This document shows, in pieces, positions 21,075 through 30,923 of a stretch of 49,381 bases of DNA (position 1 is its first letter; each line of letters begins with the position of its first letter). The stretch is taken from the NCBI GenBank assembly GCA_018365815.1, contig JAGZJH010000014.1:1-49381 (forward strand), in the 5' to 3' direction. A program made the translations under genes and the position numbers. The stretch is from Erysipelotrichaceae bacterium (GTDB lineage: Bacteria > Bacillota_I > Bacilli_A > Erysipelotrichales > Coprobacillaceae). A model generated the notes under the pieces. That model saw only the letters and a program-made list of their open reading frames with translations. It was not told where the DNA came from and ran no database searches.

Positions 21075-23453
21075 TTACGATGCGCATGATACACATTCTT
21101 CAACTTCTAAAGATTGTGATTTAATATAATAAATTGTTTTAACCCCTAAATCATTAGCTAATAAATAAAATTTTAATATTTTAGAAAAGGTATCTTCATT
21201 AGTAATATATAGATTCAAAGATTGTGATTGATCAATATGACGTTGTCTAATAGCAGCAGCTTTAATTAGCCAACTTTGATCCATGTAATGTGCATTTTTA
21301 TAATACCAAAATGTATTCATGTTTAAATCAGGGACTACTCTTGCTAACATGCTCCCCTTTTTTTCTTCATAATAAAACTTATCTAAAATAGGATCAACTG
21401 AAGCAGTGGTGTTGGCAATAATACTTGTAGAACTTGTAGGAGCAATAGCTAATAAATACCCATTACGCAATCCCTCTTTTTGTATCTTTTTAGCTAACTT
21501 CATAAAACGTTCACTTTTATATTGACGTTTAGTAAAATATGCACCTGATTCATAATCACTTCCTTTAAAATAAGCATAACTTCCCTTTTCTTTAGCGAGT
21601 TGATTGCTTGCTTTTAAAGCAAAGTAATTAATGTTTTCAAACAATTCATCAATATAAGTTAAATGTTCCTCACTTTCAAATACAATTTGTTTTTTAGCGA
21701 GCAAATGATGATAACCACTTACTCCTAGACCAATTGAGCGATAATTTTGATTGGTGATTTTAGCAAAAGGAGTTGGATAATAGTTTAAATCAATCACATT
21801 ATCTAAAGCACGAATTGTTACTGAAATAATATGTTCTAACTGCTTTAAATCATCAACTTCTATATTTCCTAAAGCAAGCGAGGCTAAATTACAAACAACA
21901 TAATCCTTTGCCTTACTTTTTTCAACTACTATTTTTTCACCCTCAATTTCAATAATTTCACGTTCTAGTATTTCAAAACCTTGCATATTTTGAGCAATTT
22001 CACTACATAAATTACTACAATAAATCATACCTTGATGAGCATTAGGGTTCATTAAATTAACATGATCACGATTAAACACAAATGGTGATCCGGTTTCAAT
22101 TGCAGATTTTAAAATTAATCGTACTAAATCAAGAAGTTTAATTTCTCGTTTTGAAATACGAGAATCATTGATACATTCTAAATATTTCTCCTCCCATTTT
22201 TTACCATAGTAATCTTCTAATGCATAACCTTTAGTCATTAAAATTTCATGAGGGCACATTAAAAACCAAGTGCCGTGTATATCTTCTTTCACTTTTTGCC
22301 AAAATAAATCAGGATAACATACGCCTAAAAATACATCATGTGATTTCATGCGATCATCACCATTATTTGTTTTAAGTGATAAAAATTCTGGTAAATCTTT
22401 ATGCCAAGCATCTAAATAAACGGCAACTGCGCCTTGACGCACGCCTAATTGATCGACTGCAATAGCAGTATCATTAATCAGTTTAATCCAACGAATAACA
22501 CCCCCTGCGCTTCCTTTATACCCTCTAATATCCGAACCATTAGCACGTATTTTTCCTAAATACAATCCCATTCCGCCACCATATTTAGATACCTGTGCAA
22601 ATTCGCTAATACTTTTATAAATTCCTTCTAAACTATCATTGATCGTATCGACAAAACAACTTGATAACTGATGAAAAGGTCGTCTGGCATTAGCCAAAGT
22701 AGGTGTAGCCATTGTGATTTTTAAAGTTGATAACAAATCATAAATCTCCTTAGCATAATACACCTTCTCTTTTTCATTCATCGCTAAATGCATCGCAATT
22801 GCCATAAACATTTCTTGCACAGTTTCTAAAACTTCATTTTCTAAAGAACGTACTAAATAACGCTTTCTAATTAAATCTAAACCACTATAATCCATTAACG
22901 ATGTTCTATTTTCATCAATATAATTTCCTAATTCTCTAATTTGACCTTCTTGATAATTTTCAGTCAAATACTTCCCATAATAATGGTGTTTAACCATATA
23001 ATCTACTTTTTGAACAAAATCATTAATTTTATTTTCTTTCATTTTTCGATTAACCAAATAATTAATTCTATAATTTAAAAATGATGCAGAGACAAATCCC
23101 CATCTAGGTTCATGTTCACTCATTAACTCATTAGCTGAACGAATCAGTGTTTCAATTAGTTCTTTGTCATTCATCTCATCTTTTGTCAAAAACAAAAATC
23201 TTTGATAAAGTTTTTCGAAATCATAATCACTAGTAATGATTAAATGATCAACTAATTTTAATAATTGTGGATCATCAATTATTTCTCTAAACAAGGCTTG
23301 ATTTAAAATTGCCATCACTTCTTGGTCAAACATTTTGATTAACTCTTGTTTTAAAACTTCCAAATCTTGACTCTTTAATAAAACTGCTTTTTGAGTTTCA
23401 TTGAGTTTTAATTGTTCTGTTAAATGTATTAATATTTTTTCTGTTTTTTTCAT
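21075..23453 (-). CDS. nrdA: Ribonucleotide reductase alpha subunit, class I
   Basis: 792 aa. Catalytic residues are visible: Cys266 (QLSSCFVDT), Asn481-x-Cys483-x-Glu485 (SNLCSEIAQ), and the Tyr775-Tyr776 radical relay (TIYYIKS). The C-terminal reducing pair is Cys787/Cys790 (EECVSCAS). PTSSTSIIANTTASVDPI is the substrate-binding signature. It reduces ribonucleoside diphosphates to deoxyribonucleotides under aerobic conditions. The N-terminus does not show the usual ATP-cone signature (VxKRDG...), so overall activity regulation by dATP through a cone may be absent or degenerate. Start after GGAGGAATACA. Operon nrdA-nrdB. Confidence 0.94.
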   Translation of the reverse strand: MKKTEKILIHLTEQLKLNETQKAVLLKSQDLEVLKQELIKMFDQEVMAILNQALFREIIDDPQLLKLVDHLIITSDYDFEKLYQRFLFLTKDEMNDKELIETLIRSANELMSEHEPRWGFVSASFLNYRINYLVNRKMKENKINDFVQKVDYMVKHHYYGKYLTENYQEGQIRELGNYIDENRTSLMDYSGLDLIRKRYLVRSLENEVLETVQEMFMAIAMHLAMNEKEKVYYAKEIYDLLSTLKITMATPTLANARRPFHQLSSCFVDTINDSLEGIYKSISEFAQVSKYGGGMGLYLGKIRANGSDIRGYKGSAGGVIRWIKLINDTAIAVDQLGVRQGAVAVYLDAWHKDLPEFLSLKTNNGDDRMKSHDVFLGVCYPDLFWQKVKEDIHGTWFLMCPHEILMTKGYALEDYYGKKWEEKYLECINDSRISKREIKLLDLVRLILKSAIETGSPFVFNRDHVNLMNPNAHQGMIYCSNLCSEIAQNMQGFEILEREIIEIEGEKIVVEKSKAKDYVVCNLASLALGNIEVDDLKQLEHIISVTIRALDNVIDLNYYPTPFAKITNQNYRSIGLGVSGYHHLLAKKQIVFESEEHLTYIDELFENINYFALKASNQLAKEKGSYAYFKGSDYESGAYFTKRQYKSERFMKLAKKIQKEGLRNGYLLAIAPTSSTSIIANTTASVDPILDKFYYEEKKGSMLARVVPDLNMNTFWYYKNAHYMDQSWLIKAAAIRQRHIDQSQSLNLYITNEDTFSKILKFYLLANDLGVKTIYYIKSQSLEVEECVSCAS

Positions 23454-23517
23454 TGTATTCCTCCAATGATTTTATTATAACTGATTTAATGATAAGAACC
23501 TATGAATATGCTTCATC

Positions 23518-23545
23518 AAAAAAAGACTAAACGAGCGTTTAGTCT
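23518..23545 (-). terminator. Terminator of the PHP phosphatase gene
   Basis: AGACTAAACG / CGTTTAGTCT stem with a two-base loop (23524-23545), followed on the minus strand by seven T. It overlaps the stop codon. Confidence 0.88.
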
Positions 23546-24329
23546 AAAGTACATGAGCAATAGGTTGCATTTTTTCAAATGTATAAATTTCATTAAACCC
23601 AATTTCTTTTAAAATTTCTTTCACTTCTTCAAAATGATCAGCAATACGTTTTGGTTCATGAGCATCAGAACCTAGTGTAATAATTCTTCCTCCCATATCA
23701 TAATAAAGTTTTAAAAAATATCTTGAAGGCATTAAATCGTCTAATTTATATTGGAACGATGAGGTATTAATTTCTATTCCTTTACCCTCTTTAATTACAA
23801 TCTCAAATATTTCTCGTACTGTTTTTTCAATGAGATGATCTGGATATTTAGGAGAAATATCATAGCGTTTAATCATATCCAAATGTCCTAATACACTGTA
23901 ATCTTTATAATGTTTAACAACTTCTAAAATAGCATTATAGTAAGCATGAATATATTGTTCTTGTGTTTTTCCTTTTTGAAAATCACCGGTCCAAAATTCT
24001 TGATTATCTACTTGATGACAAGATAAAATTACAAAATCAAATGGATAACGGTTAAAATCTGCTTGGAAATTTGGAGTATAGGCTTTTTGTACTCCAAATT
24101 CAATACCTTGTTTAATTGTGATTCGATCGCCATATTTCTTTTTTAAACGATCAATTTCTTTTAGATAAAACGCATACGGACAATTCAAATCCGTTTTAAT
24201 ACCATAATCTACATGTTCACAAAAACAAATTTCATTTAATCCTAATTCAATAGCATATTTAACTTCTTCTTCCATTGGCACAAATGAATCATCACTAAAA
24301 AAACTATGCACATGATAATCTGCTAACAT
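23544..24329 (-). CDS. PHP-domain phosphatase, histidinol-phosphatase (HisJ/HisK) family
   Basis: 261 aa from ATG 24329 (AAGGAG 8 bases upstream; a GTG at 24338 is too close to it). PHP metal motifs are present: DYHVHSFFSDD at the N-terminus, CEHVDYG, GIEFG, LSCHQVD, LGHLDMIKRYD, and GSDAHEPKRI near the C-terminus. The family hydrolyses histidinol phosphate or other phosphate esters with a trinuclear metal centre. No his genes are nearby, so histidine biosynthesis is not supported by context. Confidence 0.85.
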   Translation of the reverse strand: MLADYHVHSFFSDDSFVPMEEEVKYAIELGLNEICFCEHVDYGIKTDLNCPYAFYLKEIDRLKKKYGDRITIKQGIEFGVQKAYTPNFQADFNRYPFDFVILSCHQVDNQEFWTGDFQKGKTQEQYIHAYYNAILEVVKHYKDYSVLGHLDMIKRYDISPKYPDHLIEKTVREIFEIVIKEGKGIEINTSSFQYKLDDLMPSRYFLKLYYDMGGRIITLGSDAHEPKRIADHFEEVKEILKEIGFNEIYTFEKMQPIAHVL

Positions 24330-24396
24330 TTCACTCACTCCTTGTTTATCGCTTTTTATTTATTATAAATCTATGTTTCAATTAAAGTATGTTTTT

Positions 24397-24933
24397 TCAA
24401 ATTTTTAAAGTATATTCTAACTGACAATCATAAGGTTCTTTTTCAATATGAAAGCGACTTAAAAAAGTAGCTTCTACACAACCCAAACAACGATAAAACA
24501 ATTGTGTTTCTAAAGCAGAGTGTGATGAGATATATAGTTTTTTAGCCCCTAATGTTAAAGCATAATTTTGAGCTATTAAAAATAACTGTGTTCCGATTTT
24601 TTGACCTCTATAATCTTTAGAAACATATAAATGAACTAAATCAGCATAGTCCAGATGTTCGTTTAATAATTGTGAACTCACTACCACAAATCCTTTTAAC
24701 TTTCCATCTATAAATGCCCCTTCAACTAATCCACCTTGTCTATGTATTTCTTTGATTTCTTCTAATAATTGTTTAAGATCTTGACTTGACCAATCATCAA
24801 TAAACGGATCTTCTTGAATTACCCACTGTTGATTAACTTGACGATAACATAAATTGACCTCTTGATGTCGTATAAATGATGAAAATAAATCACTGTTTAA
24901 TTCTTCAAATTTAATATGTCGATAGTTCACCAT
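24397..24933 (-). CDS. GNAT-family N-acetyltransferase
   Basis: 178 aa. The acetyl-CoA-binding segment is LVHLYVSKDYRGQKIGTQLF (about 106-125, R-G-x-x-I-G as the Q/RxxGxG/A-like motif) followed by ALTLGAKKLYISSHSALETQ and FYRCLGC. It probably acetylates an amine of unknown identity. Good ATAGGAGAATTT site. A single gene between the PHP phosphatase and a membrane protein gene, all on the minus strand. Confidence 0.85.
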   Translation of the reverse strand: MVNYRHIKFEELNSDLFSSFIRHQEVNLCYRQVNQQWVIQEDPFIDDWSSQDLKQLLEEIKEIHRQGGLVEGAFIDGKLKGFVVVSSQLLNEHLDYADLVHLYVSKDYRGQKIGTQLFLIAQNYALTLGAKKLYISSHSALETQLFYRCLGCVEATFLSRFHIEKEPYDCQLEYTLKI

Positions 24934-24993
24934 AAATTCTCCTATTGTTATCTTTTGTACCTTTAAATATGTATGATTTGTTTATTTATCTAA

Positions 24994-25473
24994 TTAAAAT
25001 TTAATTTTTCTAAACCATTTTTCAACAGGAAGCATAAATATAATGATTAAAATTCCACCTACTAGCCAATATATTTCATTAAATAACTTCACATTTTCTT
25101 TTAAAACTTTTTGACCAAGATTTGCTTTTTGATCATCTACAAAATAACCAAAAACAAATAAATCATCTAAACGTGTATAGTTTTTATTTTCTTGCTTTAA
25201 CCAACATACAAACTCTTCTAAATTTTCTTGTGGGACACTTACATAAATATTTACCAATGCATCACCTAATCCTTGTTTAACATATACCTCACTCACTGTG
25301 GCACCACCCACTAAAGAAGTGTACATCGGATCAATTTCATGAAGTGCTTGATAAGTTTGATCAGTAATTTCTTTTATTTTTAAATAACTAAAATCATCAG
25401 GTCTTATTTTAAAATATAATGGAACAATTGCTAATAAGATAGTAACTAATAAACATATTCTCATTTTTTTCAT
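24994..25473 (-). CDS. Small membrane protein with extracytoplasmic domain, unknown
   Basis: 159 aa. It has an N-terminal helix (about 5-22), an extracytoplasmic region of about 100 residues without Cys pairs, and a C-terminal helix (about 134-152, YWLVGGILIIIFMLPVEKWF) followed by a basic end. There is a GGAGG ribosome site. I do not recognise the family. It lies 50 bases downstream of the amino-sugar cluster's kinase gene and could be the last gene of that operon, but no functional link is visible. Confidence 0.65.
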   Translation of the reverse strand: MKKMRICLLVTILLAIVPLYFKIRPDDFSYLKIKEITDQTYQALHEIDPMYTSLVGGATVSEVYVKQGLGDALVNIYVSVPQENLEEFVCWLKQENKNYTRLDDLFVFGYFVDDQKANLGQKVLKENVKLFNEIYWLVGGILIIIFMLPVEKWFRKIKF

Positions 25474-25523
25474 CTTGCAAATCCTCCATTAATCATCAAA
25501 TATATCCTTTTTATTTAGAGTGA

Positions 25524-26420
25524 TCAATTCTCTTTAACAAATTGATATGCGCCATACATTGCGTCATATTGTGGTTCTATAATAGTACACTCTTGAAGTT
25601 CTTGGCAAAATGTTTGTTTAAATAAATCATTATTAAACACACCGCCATAAAAAGTCACTAACGGTTGATCTTCAAAATAACCTTTCAACCCTTTAACAAG
25701 ATTAACAATATGTTTTGAGGCCTCTATTAAAATATTTTGACAAGTTAAATCACCTTGACTTGCTAATGTACTACAAAGTTTTGATAATTGAGCCACTGTG
25801 GTACGTTCATTTTCAAAATTATGATATTTTGAAATCAATTCATAAGGATTTGAGAATTGAAAATGATCCATAATTGCATCATAGAGGATTGTTTTTTCAT
25901 CGCGTCCATCTGCTTGATAACAAAATCTATTTAACAGTTGCTTACCAATCCAATAGGCCGAACCTTCATCCCCTAATTGGTATCCCCAACCGCCACATCT
26001 AATCAATTCAAAGTTGAGATTTGCCATTGCAATTGCCCCAGTTCCCGCAATCACAGCAATACCATTTTGTCCGTTTAATGCGCCTAAAATTGTAATATGT
26101 ATATCACTTGTTAGTGTATAATCATAACCGTTTAACGCTTTATCAATGTAATAGGTTAATTGCTGTTTAACGTGTAAATCGTTACCATAACCGGCGATGC
26201 CAATTCCAATTTTTAAATTTGGTAAATACGGTTGAGAGATAGAAATTAATTCTTCTATTCCTTCTTTTAAACACTTAGCACACCCTTCAAAACCGACTTG
26301 TAAAAAGTGACAAGTTGGCTTAATCACCTGCTTTAAACAATTGCCATCTTCATCAAATAATCCAAAAGCAGTTTTTGTTCCTCCACCATCTACACCAATA
26401 TAATAAGTTTGACTTTTCAT
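25524..26420 (-). CDS. BadF/BadG-type sugar kinase, probable N-acetylglucosamine (or MurNAc) kinase
   Basis: 298 aa, ASKHA fold. The phosphate-1 motif is GVDGGGTKTAFGLFD (N-terminus), GIGIAGYG and ITSDIHI-like strands follow, with adenosine-binding IAVIAGTGAIAM and CGGWGYQLGDEGSAYWIG, the latter typical of eukaryotic-type GlcNAc kinases and bacterial MurK. In this cluster the natural job is phosphorylating GlcNAc released by MupG, or MurNAc/GlcNAc taken up unphosphorylated. It lies four bases downstream of the EIIC gene, so the two are one transcription unit. Confidence 0.85.
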   Translation of the reverse strand: MKSQTYYIGVDGGGTKTAFGLFDEDGNCLKQVIKPTCHFLQVGFEGCAKCLKEGIEELISISQPYLPNLKIGIGIAGYGNDLHVKQQLTYYIDKALNGYDYTLTSDIHITILGALNGQNGIAVIAGTGAIAMANLNFELIRCGGWGYQLGDEGSAYWIGKQLLNRFCYQADGRDEKTILYDAIMDHFQFSNPYELISKYHNFENERTTVAQLSKLCSTLASQGDLTCQNILIEASKHIVNLVKGLKGYFEDQPLVTFYGGVFNNDLFKQTFCQELQECTIIEPQYDAMYGAYQFVKEN

Positions 26421-26424
26421 TTAC

Positions 26425-27579
26425 TTAATCTCCTTTAACTAATTGTCGATCATATTTAATAAAAAATGGTAAATAAATTAAAATAGATAATACAATATTA
26501 ACTATAACTAAAACTACTGCATTGATACTTCCACCCGTTGTATAAAAAGCACCCATTATTGAAGGAAACACCCAAGGCGCAATTAAAAATGTTTGATTAA
26601 TTAAACCATGATATATTAACATATATGAAAGAATAGTTTGAACTATCGGTACAATATAAAATGGAACTTTCATATATTTATTATGAACAATAGGCAAACC
26701 AAAAATGACCTGTTCATTAATATTATACCAACTGTAACTTAGTGCTTCTTTTCCTATTTCTTGAAGTGATTGACTTTTTGCAAAGTAACGACATAAGATC
26801 ACTAAACCAAAAGTTCCTCCACTTCCGCCAATCCAAACAAACCATTGAAAAAATCCTTCTGTAACAGTATAGACCATCGGTTCATTTAAAAGAACACACA
26901 TTAAATTCACCATTAACATTTGTGTCCAAAATGGACGTATCATTCCTCCAATAACAGAAACGCCATGAATTCCATGGACCCAACAATAACAAATCAATAC
27001 TACAATAATTATACTGCCAATAATCGATGACAGCAATTGAAGTAATAATTGAAAACATGTTATTAAAAAAGAAAGATACAACCCTTTAAACAATACTGCT
27101 ATTAAAAGATAACTAATTCCCATCATTATTGGAATAAGTTGCGTAAAATATTGAACAACGGCTATTGGGAAGTATTTAATCTTAAAGTTAAACTGATCAA
27201 AATAATTCAACCATTCTATTCCTATTAAGTTTATCACTAATAAAGGAAGTGCTATTGCTAATGTATCGCCACTTTGATGAGTATAAATCGTCATAAATCC
27301 TAATAATAATGAAAATAATAAACTTATACGATTGTTGATATTTTTAAATTGACAATAATGAATGGTGTATAAAAGACAAATACAAATGCCATACAATAAT
27401 TCAAAACTCATTAAAAATAAGTTGAGTAATGAACTTTTTAAAAATAGGTTTATGATATAAAACACACCTACTCCTAAAATTAAGGGAATCATGTCGACAA
27501 ATGTCATTTTTATGGATTGAAAATGAATTTCTTCATTGAATTTGATAATTAATAATTCTAAACGATCAAGTTTTTTCAT
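26425..27579 (-). CDS. PTS transporter EIIC component (lactose/cellobiose-like)
   Basis: 384 aa, about 9-10 membrane helices, PTS EIIC family. Typical are GIHGVSVIGGMIRPFWTQML, an NINEQVIFGLPIV loop (the NIGEPLIFG-like substrate loop) and a terminal APWVFPS segment. It would translocate a sugar with phosphorylation by an EIIB, which is not encoded in the window. It is the second EIIC of the cluster and diverges in sequence from the one at 29575. It sits after a terminator-like hairpin that follows murQ, so its level may be lower than that of the upstream genes. Confidence 0.88.
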   Translation of the reverse strand: MKKLDRLELLIIKFNEEIHFQSIKMTFVDMIPLILGVGVFYIINLFLKSSLLNLFLMSFELLYGICICLLYTIHYCQFKNINNRISLLFSLLLGFMTIYTHQSGDTLAIALPLLVINLIGIEWLNYFDQFNFKIKYFPIAVVQYFTQLIPIMMGISYLLIAVLFKGLYLSFLITCFQLLLQLLSSIIGSIIIVVLICYCWVHGIHGVSVIGGMIRPFWTQMLMVNLMCVLLNEPMVYTVTEGFFQWFVWIGGSGGTFGLVILCRYFAKSQSLQEIGKEALSYSWYNINEQVIFGLPIVHNKYMKVPFYIVPIVQTILSYMLIYHGLINQTFLIAPWVFPSIMGAFYTTGGSINAVVLVIVNIVLSILIYLPFFIKYDRQLVKGD

Positions 27580-27591
27580 AGTTTCCTTTCT

Positions 27592-27621
27592 AAAAATAAC
27601 AGACTGTGATGCAGTCTGTTA
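27592..27621 (-). terminator. Intra-operon terminator after murQ
   Basis: TAACAGACTG (27597-27606) pairs with CAGTCTGTTA (27612-27621) and is followed on the minus strand by TTTTT. It overlaps the murQ stop codon and precedes the second EIIC gene by about 20 bases, suggesting partial termination inside the salvage operon. Confidence 0.75.
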
Positions 27622-28518
27622 CTTATCTATTGCTTTTTTGATAAAGCCTTCTGATTTTTGTAATCTCTCTTTCGCCTCTGCTTCGCTACAACCAAGTAAG
27701 ATTTTGACGATCGCTACTTTCACTTGTCGATCACAGTTATCAAATGTCGTTGATGCCATTTGATAATCACAACCAGTGGCTTCCATAATCATACGTTTGC
27801 TTCTTTCAACCAATTTCTCATTTGACGGTCTAACATCAACCATTAAGTTTTGATAAGTTTTTCCAATCCCCACCATTGAAAGTGTTGAAAGCATATTTAA
27901 AACTAATTTTTGTGCAGTCCCTGCTTTTAAACGTGTTGAACCGGTAATGACTTCAGGACCTAAGTTCATATCAATTGCCAGTTTTGCGACTTTTCCAATT
28001 TCACTATTTGGATTACAAGCAATACTAATTGTATATGCCCCTATTTCACTTGCTTGCTTTAAAGCACCAATTGTATGAGGTGTTCGACCACTTGCAGCAA
28101 TTCCCACAACAACATCTTTAGAAGAAATTTTAGCATCAAGAATTTCTTTCATACCGGCTTTTTCATCATCTTCTGCTCCTTCTTTGGCTTTTATAAAAGC
28201 AGAAGGTCCACCAGCAATAATTCCATTAATTTCATCAGTTGTACTAAATGTTGGTGGACATTCAACTGCATCTAAAATACCTAAGCGACCACTTGTCCCA
28301 CTTCCAACATAAAAAACTTTTCCACCCATTTTTAAAGCATCGATAATGTGTTTAATGGCAATTTCAATTTGTGGTAACACTTCCTTAACACGCAACGGCA
28401 CTAACATATCTTCTTCATTCATCGTTACTAACATTTCATGAATAGACATATCATCAAGGTTCATTGTTTTTGGATTTCTACTTTCCGTCACTAAATTTGA
28501 AATATCTACTTTTGACAT
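27619..28518 (-). CDS. murQ: N-acetylmuramic acid 6-phosphate etherase
   Basis: 299 aa, the normal length. The SIS domain has the MurQ signature VGSGTSGRLGILDAVECPPT (about 71-90), then GIAASGRTPHTIGAL and GSTRLKAGTAQKLVLNM. The C-terminal helical part ends with SEAEAKERLQKSEGFIKKAI. It splits the lactyl ether of MurNAc-6-phosphate to GlcNAc-6-phosphate and D-lactate in the cytoplasm. It lies 11 bases after mupG in the same operon. Confidence 0.97.
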   Translation of the reverse strand: MSKVDISNLVTESRNPKTMNLDDMSIHEMLVTMNEEDMLVPLRVKEVLPQIEIAIKHIIDALKMGGKVFYVGSGTSGRLGILDAVECPPTFSTTDEINGIIAGGPSAFIKAKEGAEDDEKAGMKEILDAKISSKDVVVGIAASGRTPHTIGALKQASEIGAYTISIACNPNSEIGKVAKLAIDMNLGPEVITGSTRLKAGTAQKLVLNMLSTLSMVGIGKTYQNLMVDVRPSNEKLVERSKRMIMEATGCDYQMASTTFDNCDRQVKVAIVKILLGCSEAEAKERLQKSEGFIKKAIDK

Positions 28519-28529
28519 TTAATCACCTC

Positions 28530-29564
28530 TTAAAATCTTTCTAATACAATTGTAGTAGTTTCGTCCACATATTCTAATAAATCAATATACTCAGGATGAA
28601 TAAATCCAATCACATTACATCTAGCCTCAAAAGGCATCTCTTGTTTAACTAAATGAACTTCCCCACTATATCGACCGGCTAATTTATTTTCCATCACAAT
28701 ACTTCCACGATGACGAACTGTATTATGAAACACTTCAACATCAGATTTTCTTGGTAAAAGTAAACGTACTAAATATTCTGATTGATCTTTTCTAACTTTA
28801 ATTTCTTGATTGTATAAATAATCATACTCTTTTTCCAAAAAACATTTAATATTCATTTTCTTTGTTTCTTGGTAGGCTTGAATATTTTTTAATGTATCTA
28901 AAGAAGCTTCACTATCACCGATGAATATATCATCAATTTGACAATCATGCATCAGTTCGACTGCGGCTGCATAAGGATTTACATAGCGGTGCTTTTCTAC
29001 TGTCGGTAATCCCTCAAATAGTGGAAAACGTTTTAACACATCTCCACAAACAAAAGCTTGAATAGTCAGTCCGTATTCTTGAAATACTTTATTTTTATTT
29101 TTAAAACTTTCTAAACTTAATCCCGTTCCTGTTAATGGATAAAAATTATGTGTTAAAGCAATTTTATTAAAATCTACATTTGCTTTTTTAGCCCCTTCTA
29201 AATAGTCTTTAGTGACCACACTGGCATTAAGCATTAAATAAAAATCCTTTTGTAATATTTTGATGATATCATAATCATCAAATCCATAATCTAATCTTAA
29301 TGCTTCAAATCCCATTTCTTTTAATTTTTGATAATCTTGATTAGAAATATTTAATTTCTCAAATGTCATCGGCGAAACATCTGGAACAACTTTCAATCCT
29401 AGTTGTTGACATTCATTTAAAAAAAGTGGTAATTTTTCATTAAGTGAGGAGTAATCCTCTTCAGGAATGTGAAGCGAAGTAAAAACATACTTCGCACCAC
29501 ATTGACTTGCTCGTTTTAAATAATCTAAATTTAAATCTTGAAAATAAACAGATATTCCTAGCAT
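28530..29564 (-). CDS. mupG: 6-phospho-N-acetylmuramidase (MupG, DUF871 family)
   Basis: 344 aa from ATG 29564 (AGGGTG six bases upstream). DUF871 layout: a TIM barrel beginning LGISVYF, SLHIPEED, VVPDVSP, LRLDYGF, NASVVTKDYL, LTHNFYPLTGTGLS, IFIGDSEAS, then a small C-terminal beta domain. MupG in Staphylococcus cleaves MurNAc-6P-GlcNAc inside the cell, feeding MurQ. Its position between an EIIC and murQ strongly supports the same function here. Confidence 0.92.
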   Translation of the reverse strand: MLGISVYFQDLNLDYLKRASQCGAKYVFTSLHIPEEDYSSLNEKLPLFLNECQQLGLKVVPDVSPMTFEKLNISNQDYQKLKEMGFEALRLDYGFDDYDIIKILQKDFYLMLNASVVTKDYLEGAKKANVDFNKIALTHNFYPLTGTGLSLESFKNKNKVFQEYGLTIQAFVCGDVLKRFPLFEGLPTVEKHRYVNPYAAAVELMHDCQIDDIFIGDSEASLDTLKNIQAYQETKKMNIKCFLEKEYDYLYNQEIKVRKDQSEYLVRLLLPRKSDVEVFHNTVRHRGSIVMENKLAGRYSGEVHLVKQEMPFEARCNVIGFIHPEYIDLLEYVDETTTIVLERF

Positions 29565-29574
29565 ACAAATCACC

Positions 29575-30873
29575 CTATTCAGCCTTTAAGCTTAAATTTT
29601 CTTGTTCTTCTTTTAAGTCATTTTTTTCAATAGTTTTCACAAAAGGATAGAATACAAGACCTAAAATAACCCAAGTGACTAAAACAAATAATAAAGCTGG
29701 AATGCTACCAGAAGTTGCCATTAAAGTTTTAATTGGTGCTGGTAAAATCCAAGGTGCTGATAACACAGGGACCGGAATAATTCCTAATGTTGTTAAAATG
29801 ACGGCTGCTATGGCAACAAACATATAACCTAAAACAAATGGAATCATCATTAAAGGATTCATCATAATTGGTAAACCAAAAATTAAAGGTTCACCAATAT
29901 TAAACAATGCTGCTGGTAATGCTAATAATCCTAATGTTTTTAAACGTTTAGATTTTGAAAAAACCATAATCGCCGCTAATGGTGCTAAACCAGTCCAAAT
30001 ATAGTTATCATAAAAGACACTTGTAAACATATATGGTAAACTTGATCCAGCTTCTAATGCCGCTTGGTTAGCAGCAGTCATTTGAGTCCAAATTGGATTT
30101 GCAATAGAACCTACAACATTTCCTCCATGAATTCCCACTGCCCATAAAGTTCGATTTAAAAATGATGTAATAAACACTGTAGATGATGTATCAGATGCCG
30201 AAATAAGTGGTGTAAAAATATTCATAATAATATTTGGAAGATTAATAGCAAATACTACACTAACTAACCACCAAAAAACAATGGCAAATGTACTTGGAAT
30301 TAAAGCAAGAAAAGCATTCACAACCATTGGCGGTACACCTTCTGGCATTTTAATCGTCCATTTCTTATTTAAAAAGAAACGGTAGATTTCAATAGTGACA
30401 ATCCCTACAATCAATCCCACAAATACACCTTTTGCGCCTAAAAAATCAGTTGGAACACCAGAAAAGCTCCCTGGTTTTTCTGCTCCTTCGATAAATGTTG
30501 AAACAGTTTTAGCAGGAATCACAATAAAGAAAGATGATATTGCTAAAATGATAGGTGCAAGAAAATCAATATTTTCTTTTTTATCTTTATTATAATATTC
30601 AATTGTTGCATAAGCAGAAGCAATAACAACAAATACCGCTATAAAACCAGTTCCAACACCAGAAGTGGCTGCAAATTTTTTGGAAAAATCACCAATGAAA
30701 TTTTTCCAAGGTTCAAAAGGCAAAGACGCCAATAGTAAAAAGAATGAACCAATAATTAATAGTGACGTAAAACTAATAAAAGTACGTTGCATAATTTGCA
30801 CATATTTTAAGTTTGAAAACTTAATTAACGGTGGTGCAATTTTTTCTTCAACAAATTGTGTAAGTTTTTCCAT
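29575..30873 (-). CDS. PTS transporter EIIC component, first gene of the MurNAc salvage operon
   Basis: 432 aa, about ten membrane helices, lactose/cellobiose-type EIIC. Motifs: FLAPIILAISSFF, GIHGGNVVGSIANPIWTQM, LFNIGEPLIFGLPIMMNP (the conserved NIGEP loop) and SAPWILPAP. By context it imports and phosphorylates MurNAc or a MurNAc-GlcNAc disaccharide. It has neither IIB nor IIA domain and none is encoded nearby, so it must borrow them. A clear promoter (30924-30951) precedes it. Confidence 0.88.
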   Translation of the reverse strand: MEKLTQFVEEKIAPPLIKFSNLKYVQIMQRTFISFTSLLIIGSFFLLLASLPFEPWKNFIGDFSKKFAATSGVGTGFIAVFVVIASAYATIEYYNKDKKENIDFLAPIILAISSFFIVIPAKTVSTFIEGAEKPGSFSGVPTDFLGAKGVFVGLIVGIVTIEIYRFFLNKKWTIKMPEGVPPMVVNAFLALIPSTFAIVFWWLVSVVFAINLPNIIMNIFTPLISASDTSSTVFITSFLNRTLWAVGIHGGNVVGSIANPIWTQMTAANQAALEAGSSLPYMFTSVFYDNYIWTGLAPLAAIMVFSKSKRLKTLGLLALPAALFNIGEPLIFGLPIMMNPLMMIPFVLGYMFVAIAAVILTTLGIIPVPVLSAPWILPAPIKTLMATSGSIPALLFVLVTWVILGLVFYPFVKTIEKNDLKEEQENLSLKAE

Positions 30874-30923
30874 TTTATATTTTCTCCTCTCTTTTCCCTA
30901 TTCAGGGAAGTGCTTACATTTTT

